In this document: positions 1-13,145 of the stretch, piece after piece
Layout: the number at the start of each line of letters is the position of its first letter
Numbering within the stretch: the first letter of the stretch is position 1
Assembly (NCBI GenBank): GCA_027604505.1
Contig: JADIIX010000085.1
Span: 1 to 64,000 of the forward strand
Reading direction: 5' to 3'
Source of the DNA: Gonapodya sp. JEL0774
Lineage: Eukaryota; Monoblepharomycota; Monoblepharidomycetes; Monoblepharidales; Gonapodyaceae
DNA length: 64,000 bases
Position numbers and translations under genes: made by a program
The notes under the pieces: model-generated
What the model was told of the DNA's origin: nothing
Seen by the model: the letters and a program-made list of their open reading frames with translations, nothing else
Database searches by the model: none

Positions 1-3000
1 CACACACCCACCACCGCAGGTCCCCGCCACCTCACATCCTACCTCCGCTCCTCGCTCACCATCGTCAGGCAGATGTCGGTCGTGAGGGTGGCGGGGGACT
101 TTGCACGGCGTGGGGACGCGCGCGTGCGGGTGCGGAACGGGCGCGGGACGGACAAAGGGAAAGATAAAATCCGAGACGGGGACGGGGACGTGGACGGGGA
201 TGCGGACGAGGGGGTACCGAACCACCACCACGGAGATGTTCTCTTGCGTGTACTCAGCTGCTCTCCCGTCATGCAGGGCTTGGTGGGGAAAGGGACTAGA
301 GTGATAGTGACGAGGGGCGTCGGCGCTGTCGGGGTTGGTGGGGGTACCGCAGCGCCGCCGGCGCCCACGCCACGCTCCCCCCGGCCGCGGACGTCACTCG
401 TGGCATCGACACACCGGGCGACCACAACCACGTCCGCCCCTGCGCTCCACTTCCCCCTCCCTTCGCTGGCCTCACCGGGCGCCAACCTCCCCTCCGCCCC
501 CGTCGCCGCGCCCGCTCCCGCACCCCCGCCGTCCTTCTCCGTCACCCCGCATGTCCTGTCGCACCCATACCCCGCCTCGCTGCTCCAGCCCCCGCCCGAC
601 GCGGGGGACGATATGGGTGCGGTGGTCCTGGTCGGCGTGGCGGTGCTAGCGGGTGTGGGGTGTTGTAGTGGGGATTGGTGTGTAGCGGAGAGCGGCGGGA
701 TGGGCTTGGGCGGGGCAGGAGGGACCGGAGGGAGGTTGGTCAAGGTGTATGGCGTGGACGTGCCGGGGGAGGTGGAGCGCATCGTCCCTGCCCACCCACA
801 CCCCCCGCCCGCGTGGCTGCACCCCTCCCTCCACCACTCGCTCGGGTCGCCTGCCCTGCTCCACCTGTCGCCGTTGCCCACCACGGTAGACCCACACCCG
901 CAGGGGCCCCCCCTGGCCCACACCATCGACATGTCCCACGTGGCCGACCCTGCACCGGGCGCAGACGACAGGAGGGTACTGGATGCGGGGGTGGAGGAGT
1001 TGAGCAGGTGGTTCGCGGGGGGAAAGAGGGTTGTGGGCGTGGGCACCGTGGTGGGGGTTGTGGTGGACGGTGGGTTGAAGAGGAGTGGGGTTGGGGGGAG
1101 GTGTGGAGGTTTTTCTTTATTTTGATGGGTTTGTTGTTGTGCGATTTCGTTTTTATTGTTTTATTTTTCTGTTCTGTAGAGGAACGGGCAAAGGTCAAGT
1201 ACGCCCACAGCGAGTTTTCGGCCGATGGGGAAGGGCAGAAGGACGGGGTTGGGTCTGGAGGGCGGGCAAAGGTGGTGCGTTCGGGGTGAGTTTGGGTATT
1301 GGTGTGGAGTGGGTTGTGGGTATCGTGTTTGACTCATCCGCACCTCCCACTGCCCGGTACCCACCACCCCACTACCCGCAACCCTCCAGTCCTTCCATGC
1401 GCCGCTCCAACTCGGGCAAGATCCTGGTCTGCTTCAAGGTCACCAGCATCACCCACGTCCCGGGCACCATGCCCCCCTCCCACGGGACTTACTACGTCGA
1501 CCCTGACAAGACGCGCCTGCTCGAAAAAGGATCCACCCAATCCACCATCCCCGTCGGCCTCTCAGACTTCCTCGGCCTGCCCGCCGCGTTCCCCACCCTT
1601 CCACCTGGGCCTCCGCTGTCTCACCTCGCCCCGCCGCCCCCTGAAGACGCGGACGGCGCCGCGATAAAGCTCCGCCACCTCGCCGTGTCTATCATGCACC
1701 CCGCGGCAGCGGCGCTGGGTCTGAGCCTTACGTGTCTTGTCCACGGTGCGGGCGGGGTGGGTAAGCGGACCGCCGTGTACAGGGTCGCCAGGTCGCTGGG
1801 GATCCACGTGAAGTACGTGGACTGTTTCGATCTCGTGGAGGAGTCGGAGCAGGGGACCGAGGGGGCGCTGAGGGATGTGATGGACGAGGCGGAGGAGTAC
1901 GTGCCGTGTGTTGTGGTCTTGGGGAACCTTGAGGCGCTTAGTAAGGTGGATAAGGGAGAGGAGGTGGCGGGTAAACGTACGTTGGGATGGAAGTCGTAAG
2001 CGTGCTGTGTGCAAGGCGAGGAGCTCACCCGCTGCTGAACCGCTTTTCTCCCGGGGCTCTGTTTGGTTTCTCTATTTGGAACTACTTCCCCCCCGCCCCC
2101 CGTCTCAGAACCCCCGATCGTTCCCGCCCTCATTGACATTTTCGCCCGACTCCCTGCGATAAGGAAGGACAAGGGTCAACCCCTCATGATCGTCGCGACG
2201 TGCTCCGACATCGAGAAGCTCTCCACGAGTGTCCGGGGTTGTTTCAGGCACGAGTTGAAGTGCGAGGTGGGAGTTGGAGTGCTTGATGCTTTGGGGCACT
2301 CGAGAGTTTCGAAAGTGGAACAATGGGCTCAAACATGTCGGTCTCTCTTTTCTTGGTCCCGGCTTCCCCGTCCCCCACCCCCACCCCACTGTCGTGCATA
2401 TTAGGCACCCGCCGAACCTGCCCGCCGAACGATGTTGCAGTACCTCTTGTCTTGGACCCCTCTCGCCTCCGACGTGTCGATCTCGTCCATCGCGCTCCAG
2501 AGCGCCGCGTTAGTCGCGCGAGACCTCCGAGACCTCGTGGCTCGCGCAGGTGGACAATCCATCAAGCGGGTGGCGGCGAACCTCAAGGCCTCGGACGATC
2601 ACACGTTTCGCTACTTCACAGAGGCCGATATCGCTCGGGCCGGTGTGACCTTGACTGCCCAGGATATCGGCGTGGCTATCGACCACGCGCGGCAAACGCA
2701 CGCAGACTCGATCGGAGCGCCCAAAATTCCCGCCGTGACGTGGGACGATGTCGGTGGATTGGCGCACGTGCGGGAAGAGATTTTGGACACGGTGCAGCTA
2801 CCGCTCGAGCATCCCGAGTTGTTTGCAAGTGGGATGAAGCAGCGGTCCGGTATACTGCTCTACGGACCACCTGGAACAGGCAAAACGCTCATTGCAAAGG
2901 CCGTCGCGACGACACTCTCGCTGAACTTCCTATCTGTCAAGGGCCCCGAGCTCTTGAACATGTACATTGGAGAATCGGAAAGCAACGTCCGTCGAGTTTT

Positions 3001-4056
3001 CCAACGGGCACGAGATGCACGGCCGTGTGTCATCTTCTTTGACGAGCTGGACTCGGTCGCGCCAAAGAGAGGAGAAAAGGGTGACTCTGGAGGAGTGATG
3101 GACCGTATCGTATCTCAACTGCTGGCGGAGCTGGACGGAATGAATGCTGGGAAAGGAGATGTGTTCGTCATTGGAGCGACGAATCGACCCGACTTGCTCG
3201 ACCCCGCACTGTTGCGTCCTGGGCGGTGAGTGGAGTGGTGTGAAGGACTTTGGTGTTTCCCCGTTCGGTCGTCCCATCTAGAACATGTACCTGATGGTCT
3301 GTCCATAGGTTCGATAAACTTCTCTATTTGGGCGTGAGCAGAGATCATGAGAGACAACTCCAAATAATTCGCGCTCTCACAAGAAAGTAGGTTGTCATCA
3401 CAAAAGTATAGTCTCCGGTTGTTTCGTGGTGGCTTTTCTAATTGAAACACCTCAACAGGTTTCGATTACACCCATCGCTCGACTTGCGGAAAATCGCGGT
3501 CAAGTGTCCCTTTAACCTCACAGGAGCCGACTTTTACGCTCTCTGCTCGGATGCAATGCTGAAAGCCATGGTGCGGAGGATCGGTGAGATTGATCGACAA
3601 ATAGCGGCAATCAACGAAGAGACGGAAATGCAGAGAGCCGCAAGCAACAGTGATCTCGTTGATGCAAAGCCATCGCGACCACATCCTATTACCCCTCAAT
3701 ACTACCTTGAAAACATGGCCAGCCCCTCGCAAGTTCAGGTGGAAGTCATCGAGGACGATTTTGTGAGTGCACTGGACGAAATGGTTCCCAGTGTTCCCAT
3801 GTCGGAGTTGCTCCGCTATGAGCGTGTACGTGAAAAATTCGAAGGGGAGCAGGCCAGGAAAAAGCGCGAGCAGCTGGAGCGCAAAGAGCAGGAAAAATCT
3901 AGGGCATTGAATGGCGAGTCTGCCCTCTCATTGAATGGTGTGCCTGGGAAAGCGAACGGTGTGATGAGCGGCAGTGGACTTTTCGTGGACGCAGAGGAAG
4001 AGGCCGACGAGGATGCTTTCCGGCACGGAACGATATCTATAGACGCAGATGAATAA
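1..4056 (+). CDS. PEX6: Peroxisomal AAA ATPase PEX6 (5' end possibly cut by window)
   Basis: Type II AAA+ ATPase that, with PEX1, extracts ubiquitinated PEX5 receptor from the peroxisome membrane. Exons read: (1)73..1069, 1180..1285, 1390..1970, 2109..2266, 2405..3225, 3309..3386, 3459..4056; phases agree at every junction, giving about 1112 aa from the ATG at 73. The frame is open back to base 1, so the true start may lie outside the window. The D1 cassette has a Walker A (GAGGVGKRT) but its Walker B position reads VVVLGNLEAL with no DE pair, as expected for the degenerate D1 of Pex6. The D2 cassette is intact: GPPGTGKT, FFDELDSV and the sensor/arginine-finger stretch GATNRPDLLDPALLRPGR. The N-terminal third is low-complexity and very GC-rich, so exon 1 is the least certain part. 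Some 470 bp separate it from eIF5B on the same strand. Confidence 0.93.
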
Positions 4057-4528
4057 TTGCAATACTTTTGAGCAATGTATATTATTTGGATTGGTTTGCA
4101 AACTGCAAAACAACAACTGCGTTCATTGAATGAACCCACATGCTCCCTCCGCGGATGCGGATTTTCCACTGCGCGCTTGAGTATGGTGGTTGGTGGACAC
4201 GCTAGCCGATGCGAGACGAAGTCGATTGCTATCGCTTGGCAAGTTCTATTCGTACTGTCGCACGACTGCATTGATCACGAAGATGGCGCCATCTGCGCTG
4301 CTCTCGGCTCTTGACATCAGTCTCTATCGTATTGGATAGGCAGACAAATTTAGAGAGATATGAAGTTGGCTATCTGAGTTTTATTATCTCGAAGCTTGCC
4401 ACATGTCCGGAATATGTTTTGTACACGTGATATCTGGATGAGTGGAGGACTGCTTTGGTCTCGCATCCCACGAACAAGAGGAAATCGGATTTCATTTTTG
4501 TTCGTTGCAAACCATCCATTGATACACA
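4057..4528. other. Intergenic region between PEX6 and eIF5B
   Basis: About 470 bp with no supported coding exon. It should hold the 3' UTR of PEX6 and the promoter/5' leader of eIF5B. Short ORFs on both strands here lack family features. I saw no clear TAT box or RNA gene. Confidence 0.5.
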
Positions 4529-7500
4529 ATGGTCAAGAAAAAGCCAGGGCAGAAGTCGCCAGCGGCGCACGGTAAAGCGTGAGCATCAGACTTGGCGTGT
4601 TCGAGCAGGAGCCGGTGGTTGGTGCTCGCCAAACGGGGAACTGTCAGAAGGCCTGCAATTGGCCAAACTACGAGGTTCTCCTGAACGAATATGTCTGCTG
4701 AGATATTTGCTCGATAAATTACTGAAATTATTTTTGCTATTCGTGGTCTGTTGCCCCGACTCACTACTATCGTACTCGCCCAAAACGTCGACTCAACATC
4801 CTCCGACCTTTCCCATTCCTCTTGCCTCGCATTCTTAGTAACGAAATCGAAATAGAATTCGACAGCTCCGCTTCCCCAGCGGATTTGGAACCCACATCTG
4901 AAAAGAGCACTTTCAACGTGGATGAGGACGGGAATGATCTTGGAGGACTAATGGCGCTGATGAGTAAAGCAACGCAACGCGGAAAGGGGCCTGCTGCCAA
5001 AAAGGGGAAGAAGAAGAAGGGAGCTGACGATGATGAGGAGGAGGATGCTGCCGCGATCCTTGCACGACTCGACGAACAGGATTCGGAGGTTGCAGCCGCT
5101 CGTGCTTCGTCACCCGGTGCAGAAAAGGACACTAGAAACGGTACAAATGGAATTGAAGGTGTCAAGACAAGGGAAACTGGCTCGGTTATTTCTAATGGTT
5201 CCTCAAAATCTGCAAGTCAACCAAAGTCTACGGGAACTGGACCAGTCGGATCCCCTGCTGCTACAAAGCAGCCTGTGATTGAAGACGATGAAGATTCGGA
5301 CGCTGGAGACGGGGCACCTGGCGATGTTCGAATCAAGTCGAAGAAAGAGAAGGAGCGGGAGAGGAAGGAGAGACAAAAGCAGGCCAAGAAAGCTTCGCAA
5401 CAACAGCAGAAGGGAGGATTGCCGAAACAAGAGAACGAGGAAGAAGGTGCTTCCCTGCCGGTGACAACAGCTGCGCGACCCAAGACGGCACCTGCCACTA
5501 CATCCGCTGCCGCTCCCGCACCCGACAAAGACGTGAAAGGTACTGGGGACGACGATGGTGAAGATGATGCAGAGGTCGAAGGGACTGCGACTGGGGGGAA
5601 GGATAAGAAAAAGGTGAGTAGTGAAGTTTGTCCGTCTGGCGATTCCTCTCGGGAACCACCTGGAGGCAATCTCTTTTCGAGCGCCATGCTGTTGGTAGTG
5701 AGGAGATTTCCACTCCAAACCATGCGATTTTACCGGTGCTGCCGTGGGGATTCGCACTCGCAGCTCGAAGAAACCGATGACTGACTATTGCGAGAAGGAC
5801 AGTTTGACTTGAATCAATTTACTCCCTGCTGACTTTTCTTTTTTGGATGGACAACTGATCATCTGTTTGCCTCATTGAAATTTTTTGGGTCAACAGAAAA
5901 AGAAGAAACCGGCTGTGGCAGAAGCACCTGCTCCAGCAGCCACCACCAAGCGCAAGGGTCCTAATGTCGCTGCATTAAAGGAGCTCCTTGAACTGCAGAA
6001 GAAAGCGGAAGAAGAGGCCCGCCGAAAGCAGGAGGAGGAAGAGAGGAGGATCAGAGAGGAGGAGGAGCGACTTATGGAGGAGGAAAGGAAGAAGGAAGAA
6101 GCAAAACAGAGGAAAAAAGAGAAAGAGAAGGTAAATTAATTTCAATGCTGGAGTACGCTGTCTAGGCATGTGACGTGACTTATCACTGGCCTCTTCTCTC
6201 AGGCAAAGAAAGAGCAACTCAAACGAGAGGGGCAATACATGACCGCAAAACAGAAGCAACAACTGGAGATGGACCGTTTACGTACACAGCAGCTTCTTCA
6301 AGCACAGGGAATTGTAATTCCTGCACTCGCTCAGAAGGAAGCCGAGGCAAGTGGAGACGGTGCTTCTTTGGATGGCCAGCAGAAGAAACGTGGGGCGGCA
6401 TCATTATACGGGAAGAAGAAGAGACCTGGTACTGCCCCTGCGCAAGCGGAACATTCCCGTGCTGAGTCGCCCACGACCTCGAACAATGCTGAGAAGGTGA
6501 TAGAGCCAGAGAGTGCACAAATCCGAGAAGAGGAGGGCCCAAAACGTGTCCCCCTTCAGGAGAGCGCTGCACCTGTAAAGGACAGTTGGGATGATGAAGA
6601 GGAAGAGGAAAAGGTCAAAGACAGTTGGGACATGAGCAGCGATGAGGAGGAAGTCAAGGCGGCTGTGCAAAGTGAATCGAAGAAATCCGCTCCACCCATC
6701 AAGGATTCAAAGAAAGCACCAGCACCGTCCACAGGTGAGCGGTTTAACGCGATGCTTCGTACTTCGGGGTGCATGAAGCCCGTCAATCCTTTTCCAGCCC
6801 CGTCGAGGAATCAAGTTGCTGCTGCTCCGAAGGCGTCACCTGCACAAAACGTTGCGAATGGTGCTAAAGCACCACCACTGCAACAGGCACCAAAGGTGAT
6901 TGAAGTCGAGTCGGACGAGAGCGAAGACGAGTCCGATGAAGAGGTTGAAACCATCTCAAAAGACAAGTCCAAGGTAAGAAAGAGCGATATTTGGGAGAAC
7001 GATTCTCTGTCTTCTTTCTCATATTGATATTAACAGACTGAAGCGCCGACTGAACTCCGGTCCCCGATTTGTGTTGTTTTGGGTCATGTCGATGCTGGAA
7101 AGACGAAGTTACTAGACAAAATTCGCCAAACCAACGTCCAGGAGGGTGAAGCGGGTGGCATTACTCAGCAAATTGGTGCTACGTACTTTCCCATTGATGC
7201 TGTTCAGCAGAAAGCTGATAAGCTGGCTGTGGATTCGGGCTTCGAATTCAAGGTTCCAGGACTGTTGATTATCGATACTCCTGGCCACGAATCTTTCTCA
7301 AACTTGCGATCCAGGGGCTCATCTCTCTGCAATATTGCTATTCTGGTCGTCGACATTCTTTCCGGTTTGGAGGCACAGACACGGGAATCAATAGGGTTGT
7401 TGCGTCAGCGGAAGACACCTTTCGTAGTAGCTCTCAACAAAGTGGACAGACTCTACGGCTGGAAATCGACCCCCGGTAATGCTATTCGGGACTCGTTTGC

Positions 7501-9060
7501 CAACCAACCCAGGAGTGTAATGCAAGAGTTTGATGACCGCCTTCGGAGAGTCATGGGACAGCTTGCGGAAGAAGGCCTCAACTCGAAGCTCTATTATGAT
7601 AACGAGAGCTTTGCCCGGAATGTCTCGATTGTGCCCACATCCGCTATGACGGGTGAGGGCATCCCGGATTTGCTGTATTTGGTGCTGAAGCTCACTCAAG
7701 AGCGGATGTCCAAGAATCTCATGTACCTGTCAGCGCTTGAGGCGACAGTCTTGGAAGTAAAGGTTGTGGAAGGTCTAGGAACAACCATTGACGTAATTCT
7801 GTCAAACGGTGTTTTACGGGAAGGGGATCGCATTGTATTGTGTGGGCTGGGGGGAGCTATTGTGACCACCATTCGAGCGTTACTGACGCCGCAACCATTG
7901 CGTGAGATTCGTGTCAAATCACCATACATGCACCTCAAGGAAGTCAAAGCGGCGATGGGTGTTAAGATCGCCGCCAACAACTTGGATGGTGCTATTGCCG
8001 GTTCTCGCCTCCTTGTCGTTGGACCTGATAACGACGAAGATGATCTCAAAGACGAGGTTATGGAGGATTTGGTAACTCTTGCGGCTTCTATCGATCGATC
8101 TGGAGTTGGTGTTTGCGTCCAAGCCTCGACCTTGGGATCTCTGGAGGCTTTGATAACATACCTGAAACAGATGAAGATTCCAGTGTCTGGTTTCAATTTA
8201 GGGACTGTGCATAAAAAGGACGTATCCAGGGCGTCTGTCATGTTGGAGAGATCCAGAGAATATGCACAGATTCTCGCGTTCGATGTTAAGGTCGACAGAG
8301 AAGCGGAATTGGAAGCAGAATCACTTGGAGTTAAAATTTTCAAAGCGGATGTTATTTACCATCTGTTCGACGCATTCAAAAAGCATATGGACGTAAGTAT
8401 CAATCCCGACAGGGAAGTGATTCGGTTGTGATTGAGATCTCGTGCGGTTTTCAGGACATCCTTGAGCAAAAACGAAAAGATCAAGCGCCTCAGGCTATTT
8501 TCCCCTGCGTGCTTCGGATTGTGCCAGGAAGTGTGTTCAACAAACGGAACCCAATCATTATAGGGGTGGACGTTGTCGAAGGACAACTTCGTGTCGGCAC
8601 ACCGCTGGCTGCCGTCACTGGACAACCTGTGAGTCCCGTTGCCCGAATTCTCTCTGAATGTTAATGACGTTGAATGTGATTCTTCGTACGAAAGCCAACG
8701 ATCGTTCAGATTGGCAAAGTGACGAGCATCGAGTTAAACCACAAAGCGAAAGATGTGGTGAAGAAGAACGAGCCAGCAGTTGCGATTAAAATTGAGTCAC
8801 CTTCGTATGAGGCCCCAAAATTGATTGGACGGTGAGTGCACATACTTTGTGCTGGGCGGGAGTCGGCAAACATTGGCTGCCAGCACGCTTTTGCTCATCC
8901 GACGATTTGGTCTTGTAGACATTTCACGGAGAAGGATTCGATTATTTCTGCTATCACGCGCCAATCGATCGACGTTTTGAAGGACAGTTTCCGGAATGAT
9001 GTGTCCAAGGATGAGTGGGCCACAATTGTCAAACTCAAAAAGGTTCTCCAAATACCGTAG
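4529..9060 (+). CDS. eIF5B: Translation initiation factor eIF5B (IF2-like GTPase)
   Basis: Ribosome-dependent GTPase that joins the 60S subunit to the initiation complex in the cytosol (yeast Fun12). Exons read: 4529..4578, 4839..5613, 5897..6130, 6203..6973, 7037..8392, 8455..8628, 8695..8831, 8919..9060, all in phase, about 1212 aa. The first exon codes only 16 residues beginning [11 protein letters not shown]. The first ~500 residues are charged and repetitive: acidic patches, KKKK blocks and a Glu/Arg-rich helix, as usual for eukaryotic eIF5B. The G domain follows with [12 protein letters not shown] (P-loop), DTPGHESF (G3) and NKVD (G4). The C-terminal part has the domain II-IV hallmarks, including a motif like [12 protein letters not shown]. 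Its end, KKVLQIP, lies 139 bp before HEM12 on the same strand. Confidence 0.95.
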
Positions 9061-9199
9061 TCATGAAAGTGACGTAAATTTAATATCTGCACATATTGAT
9101 CCAAATTTGATACCCGAGCTTAACAGTTTTAAACTCCCTGGTGTGTTTGGCGGGAGGGAAGTTTGCAGCTGTGTGTTGTCCCATTCATTGATAATCCCA

Positions 9200-10786
9200 A
9201 TGCCCGACTTTCCCCCACTCCAAAATGACCGGCTCTTGAGGGCAATTCGAGGAGAGCAAGTTGATAAAGTTCCTGTCTGGATCATGAGGCAAGCGGGTCG
9301 CTATCTCCCCGGTGAGTTGTGCTGGTGGTATTTCTTCACCTACCGATGACTAAATATGATCAATCAACGTGAACGACGGGGCCATAACTTCCTAACTATA
9401 ATTCTTGATGTTTGGCCGTTGGATTTTCTGGAATCGTTTTGGAATTAACCTCCTCGAACATTTCCACTTCTGGGACAACCATATTCTTATGCTTGAGGAA
9501 ACCAGAATTCCGTGAGGCTCGAAGCAGAGCAGACTTCTTTACCATCTGTCGGACACCAGAGCTTGCATGCGAGGTCACCCTTCAACCTATCGATCGTTTC
9601 GACGGACTGCTTGATGCGGCCATCATTTTCTCTGACATTCTCGTCGTTCCACAGGCGATGGGAATGACAGTTGAGGTTCGTTCATCCCCGTATCATCCTC
9701 CAGTAACTGAAACAACGGTGGGACGTAGACGTGAAACCTCAGATCACGAAGGTCCGGAGCTGACATGTTCCGCTCTGTCCGCTCCTGCTCAATGCGCTCA
9801 GTTTCGGAGCTCAACGAACTTTACAACGTCGCTGACATATGCGTTGGGTTTCAGATGCTTCCAAAGGAAGGGCCCCACTTTCCTCAACCCTTGACAACAC
9901 CGAGCGACCTTTCGAACCTTAAAGATAAAGTGGATGTCGCGCTTGAACTTGGTTACGTCTTTGATGCGCTATCTCTCACACGTCATCGACTGAGGGGACG
10001 AGTACCCCTGTTTGGGTTTGTGGGAGCACCTTGGACTCTCTTCTCTTACATGATCGAGGGTGGCGGGAGCAAGACGTTCTCGAAATCAAAGGGATGGCTT
10101 TTCAAGTACCCAAAAGAAAGTGAGCTATTGATGGGGAAAATCACTGATGTCCTTGTGGATTTTCTGGCTGGGCAGGCAAAGGCTGGAGCTCAGGTTCGTT
10201 AGGGAGATGGTCGAACACCGATGGATGATTTTTCCATCTTTTGAGCTATGATTTATTCCTCATTCTCAAGGTGCTCCAAGTCTTTGACTCACATGGCGGT
10301 GAACTTTCACCACAGGACTACCGTCAGTTCGTTCTGCCTCAGACGTTGTCAATTCCAAGCCGAGTCAATGCCGCCCTTCGGAAAGCGAATGTGGAACCCG
10401 TACCCATAGTGATATTCCCACGTAATGCGCACGGCGCCCTTAAGGACTTTGCGAACTCTGACTACGCGGCTGTTTCGCTTGACTTCGGGGTAGACCCCTC
10501 ACAAGCACGGGCGTTGCTCCCCGGTAAAACTCTGCAAGGGAACATGGATCCAAGTGTTCTTTACGGAAGTAAAGAGTATATTCGAGACAGGGTGAAGACA
10601 ATGGTGGGACAATTCGGGAAGGAAAAATGGATTGCCAACCTCGGACACGGGATATATCCAGGTGAGCAGATTACGATTTTCATGCAGGTCAAAGTAACTG
10701 TAAGAAATTCTGATGATTTGATAGACCACGACCCCGAACACTTGCGCGCCTACTTGGAGGCCATCCAGGAGTTCACCCAGGGGTGA
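9200..10786 (+). CDS. HEM12: Uroporphyrinogen decarboxylase
   Basis: Cytosolic enzyme removing four carboxyl groups from uroporphyrinogen III to give coproporphyrinogen III in heme synthesis. Exons read: 9200..9311, 9506..9675, 9855..10193, 10271..10661, 10725..10786, 357 aa, the usual length. Family motifs are present in order: the N-terminal [12 protein letters not shown] (split by intron 1), [12 protein letters not shown] with the catalytic Asp, [28 protein letters not shown] and the late NLGHGIYP histidine. Two introns use GTTCGT donors. It faces the acyl-CoA dehydrogenase tail to tail, with only 123 bp between the stop codons. The SUMT gene at 26.8-28.4 kb uses the same substrate for siroheme. 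Confidence 0.96.
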
Positions 10787-10909
10787 CTTAGACTGTAAAT
10801 TCCGCACAATAAATTACGTCACGGACACCTTTTTTTGTCCACTTGGAAATCCCGTAAAATGCATTAATACAGGCCTTGAGACTACCATTTAGAATGCGAG
10901 AGTGTGCAC

Positions 10910-12720
10910 TTATTTATACTGTTCCTGAATAAGCTTGGCAATAGTTTGCAATTGTATGTTGCTTGTCCCTTCGTAGATAGCCCCAATTTTAGAGTCACGA
11001 TAGTACTTCTCAACCTGGAAATGCAAACCAGTTTTGTTTCATTCATGCGAACGCATTCAAGTCGCGACGTACTCACTGGTACATCTCGAGTAAATCCGAC
11101 ACCTCCCATCCATTCAACCGCCATACTAGCAGCTTTTTCGGCGATTTGCGATGAGTAAAGCTTTGCCATTGCCGCCTTCGCAGATAGTTGGTAGTCACTC
11201 AAGCAAGAGTTCCAACAACACTGGAATCGAAGAACGGTTCACCTCTTTGATAAATGGTTTGCCCTCGTCTTTGAGTCTCGCCGAATTATATGTCAACAAC
11301 CGGGCGGCCTCGATTTCGGTGGCGATTTGAGCGTATTGGAATTGCATTCCCTGTCAAGCAGACGTGAGAGGAGCTCGTTTACATGAAACAGGGCTGATTT
11401 CTTCTAACCTGGAACTCCCCGATGAACTTTCCAAATTGCTTTCGTTGGAAGAGATAGCTATCATTTCAAACCAAATAATGTAAAAAATAAGAAGAAAGTG
11501 TTATTGAGCAATCAGGCTCACGGTAGAGTGTGGTCAAATACGCCTTGTGCCAGCCCAATCATCTGGAAGGGGTAACATTTCAAAGTTGTAACTGATCCAG
11601 ACATACAAAACCCCCCATCTCAAAACTGACCTGCGCGGCAATGCCGATGCGACCTTCGTTGAGAATCTCAATGGCATACTTGTAGCCCTTCCCCACTTCC
11701 CCCAGGACATTTTCAACAGGTACCTAAATGTGCCAGGTGTAAGTGTTTGGCTTGCTGAAAGTGTCACGAGAGGTATGATACCTTGACGTCATCAAAAGAG
11801 AGTGAGCACGTTGAGGAAGCGCGAATCCCAAGCTTGGACTCTTTTTTGTTGATCTTGACACCCATCTCCTTTTCTACAATGAAACTGTGAGCGTTCCGTA
11901 TTAAAGCAACAAATTTCATAACAAATTCGGTACAAATTGGCGGGCAAAACGAACCATGTGATGCCTCGGTGTCCCTTTGACGGATCCACATTTGCAAACA
12001 CCAAGAATATTTCTGCCTCCCCACTGTTTGTAATCCACATTTTGGAGCCATTAATAACGTAGTGATCTCCTTGCTTTACCGCTCGTGTAGCGAGGGAGAA
12101 AGCGTCCGAGCCCGCGCCAGCCTCCGAAAGACAGAAGCATCCGAGTTTTCCCGAAGCCAGCATGGGGATGTATTTCTCTTTCTGCTCCTTGGAAGCAAGT
12201 TTGTTGAAAAGAATCCCAACCAGCTGGAACAAAACAAGAGCAAATTCCGTCGGAGATTACTGTCATGGATGAATAGTAAGACAGTGCAAGCCGTACCGTG
12301 TTTTGTACGTCACAAAGAACCGACACAGACGGATCAACCTTGGCCAACTCCTCTACCGCAAGAATGACCGAAGTGAACGACATTTGAGATCCTCCATAAT
12401 CACCTTCTGCCTCAATGGCCATAAACTGGGTTGCAGTGTCGTGTTAAAGCCATGTAAAAAGGTTCCGTTCACACTGGGAAAACACGATGAAAACAGCTCA
12501 CCCCGTTGTCAAAGAGACCTTTAATGATTGCTGGATCCATTTTCTCGTTTTCATCCATTTCCGAAACCTTAGGAGCCACCACCTCTCTCGCAAACCTCGC
12601 TGCACTCTCCCTGATCATGAGCTCATCTTCGGTGAACGTATGTAGCGATGGTGGCGTAGAGATGCCTAAATCCGATACGGAAGCGACGCTGGCGAGAGTC
12701 CTCGTCGCTGGCCTGACCAT
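10910..12720 (-). CDS. ACADSB: Short/branched-chain acyl-CoA dehydrogenase, mitochondrial
   Basis: FAD-dependent enzyme oxidising short or 2-methyl-branched acyl-CoAs in mitochondria (isoleucine/valine catabolism or beta-oxidation), feeding electrons to ETF. Ten exons read on the minus strand: 12502..12720, 12297..12425, 11955..12223, 11782..11884, 11631..11723, 11522..11562, 11409..11457, 11243..11350, 11077..11175, 10910..11014; all phases agree, 404 aa. Motifs: [16 protein letters not shown] at the N-terminal helical domain, [10 protein letters not shown] and KMWITNS around the flavin, [14 protein letters not shown], and the C-terminal [11 protein letters not shown] with the [16 protein letters not shown] tail. 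The general-base Glu of the family lies in YEGT. The N-terminus ([14 protein letters not shown]) is basic and hydroxylated, like a mitochondrial presequence. The start is divergent from the CDGSH gene about 430 bp away. Confidence 0.93.
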
Positions 12721-13145
12721 AGACGCATTTCCGTGAGTTCAGTTGCGGGTGTGATGTGGAGGGAAGTCGAATCACCTGCTTAGATGGTTCCTAGCTGAAC
12801 CAGCTACCAAGGCTGAGCGTTTTAAAATGGGTGCTATACGAGAGAGCATTTATTTTGAGTCGGGATTGCAGCAGATTTTGGTTGGTGATCCAATATTCAG
12901 AATACATCTGTTACCGGCCGGGACTCCCCCATGTGACTCTGCCGCCGGGTGCGTCACGTCAATCATCCCATACATTGTGTCATGCGGCAATGAAAACGGT
13001 CGTCTCATGCTCTGCAGTCATTCTCTTGTGTTCTCCGACCCTTCATCAAGTTCGAGTCCGGACTATCCCGCTTCCAAGGCGGGCGGTGGTTGTCCCGAAC
13101 TCCCTATTGTGGAATACATGAGCAGCATCATCTCGAAGTTCATAC

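Noticed and set aside
39-1046. 335-codon minus-strand ORF opposite PEX6 exon 1, and other overlapping frames there
   Set aside because: High GC removes stop codons in all frames. Composition is Pro/Thr/Arg-rich with no motif, and the plus-strand frame splices in phase to PEX6.
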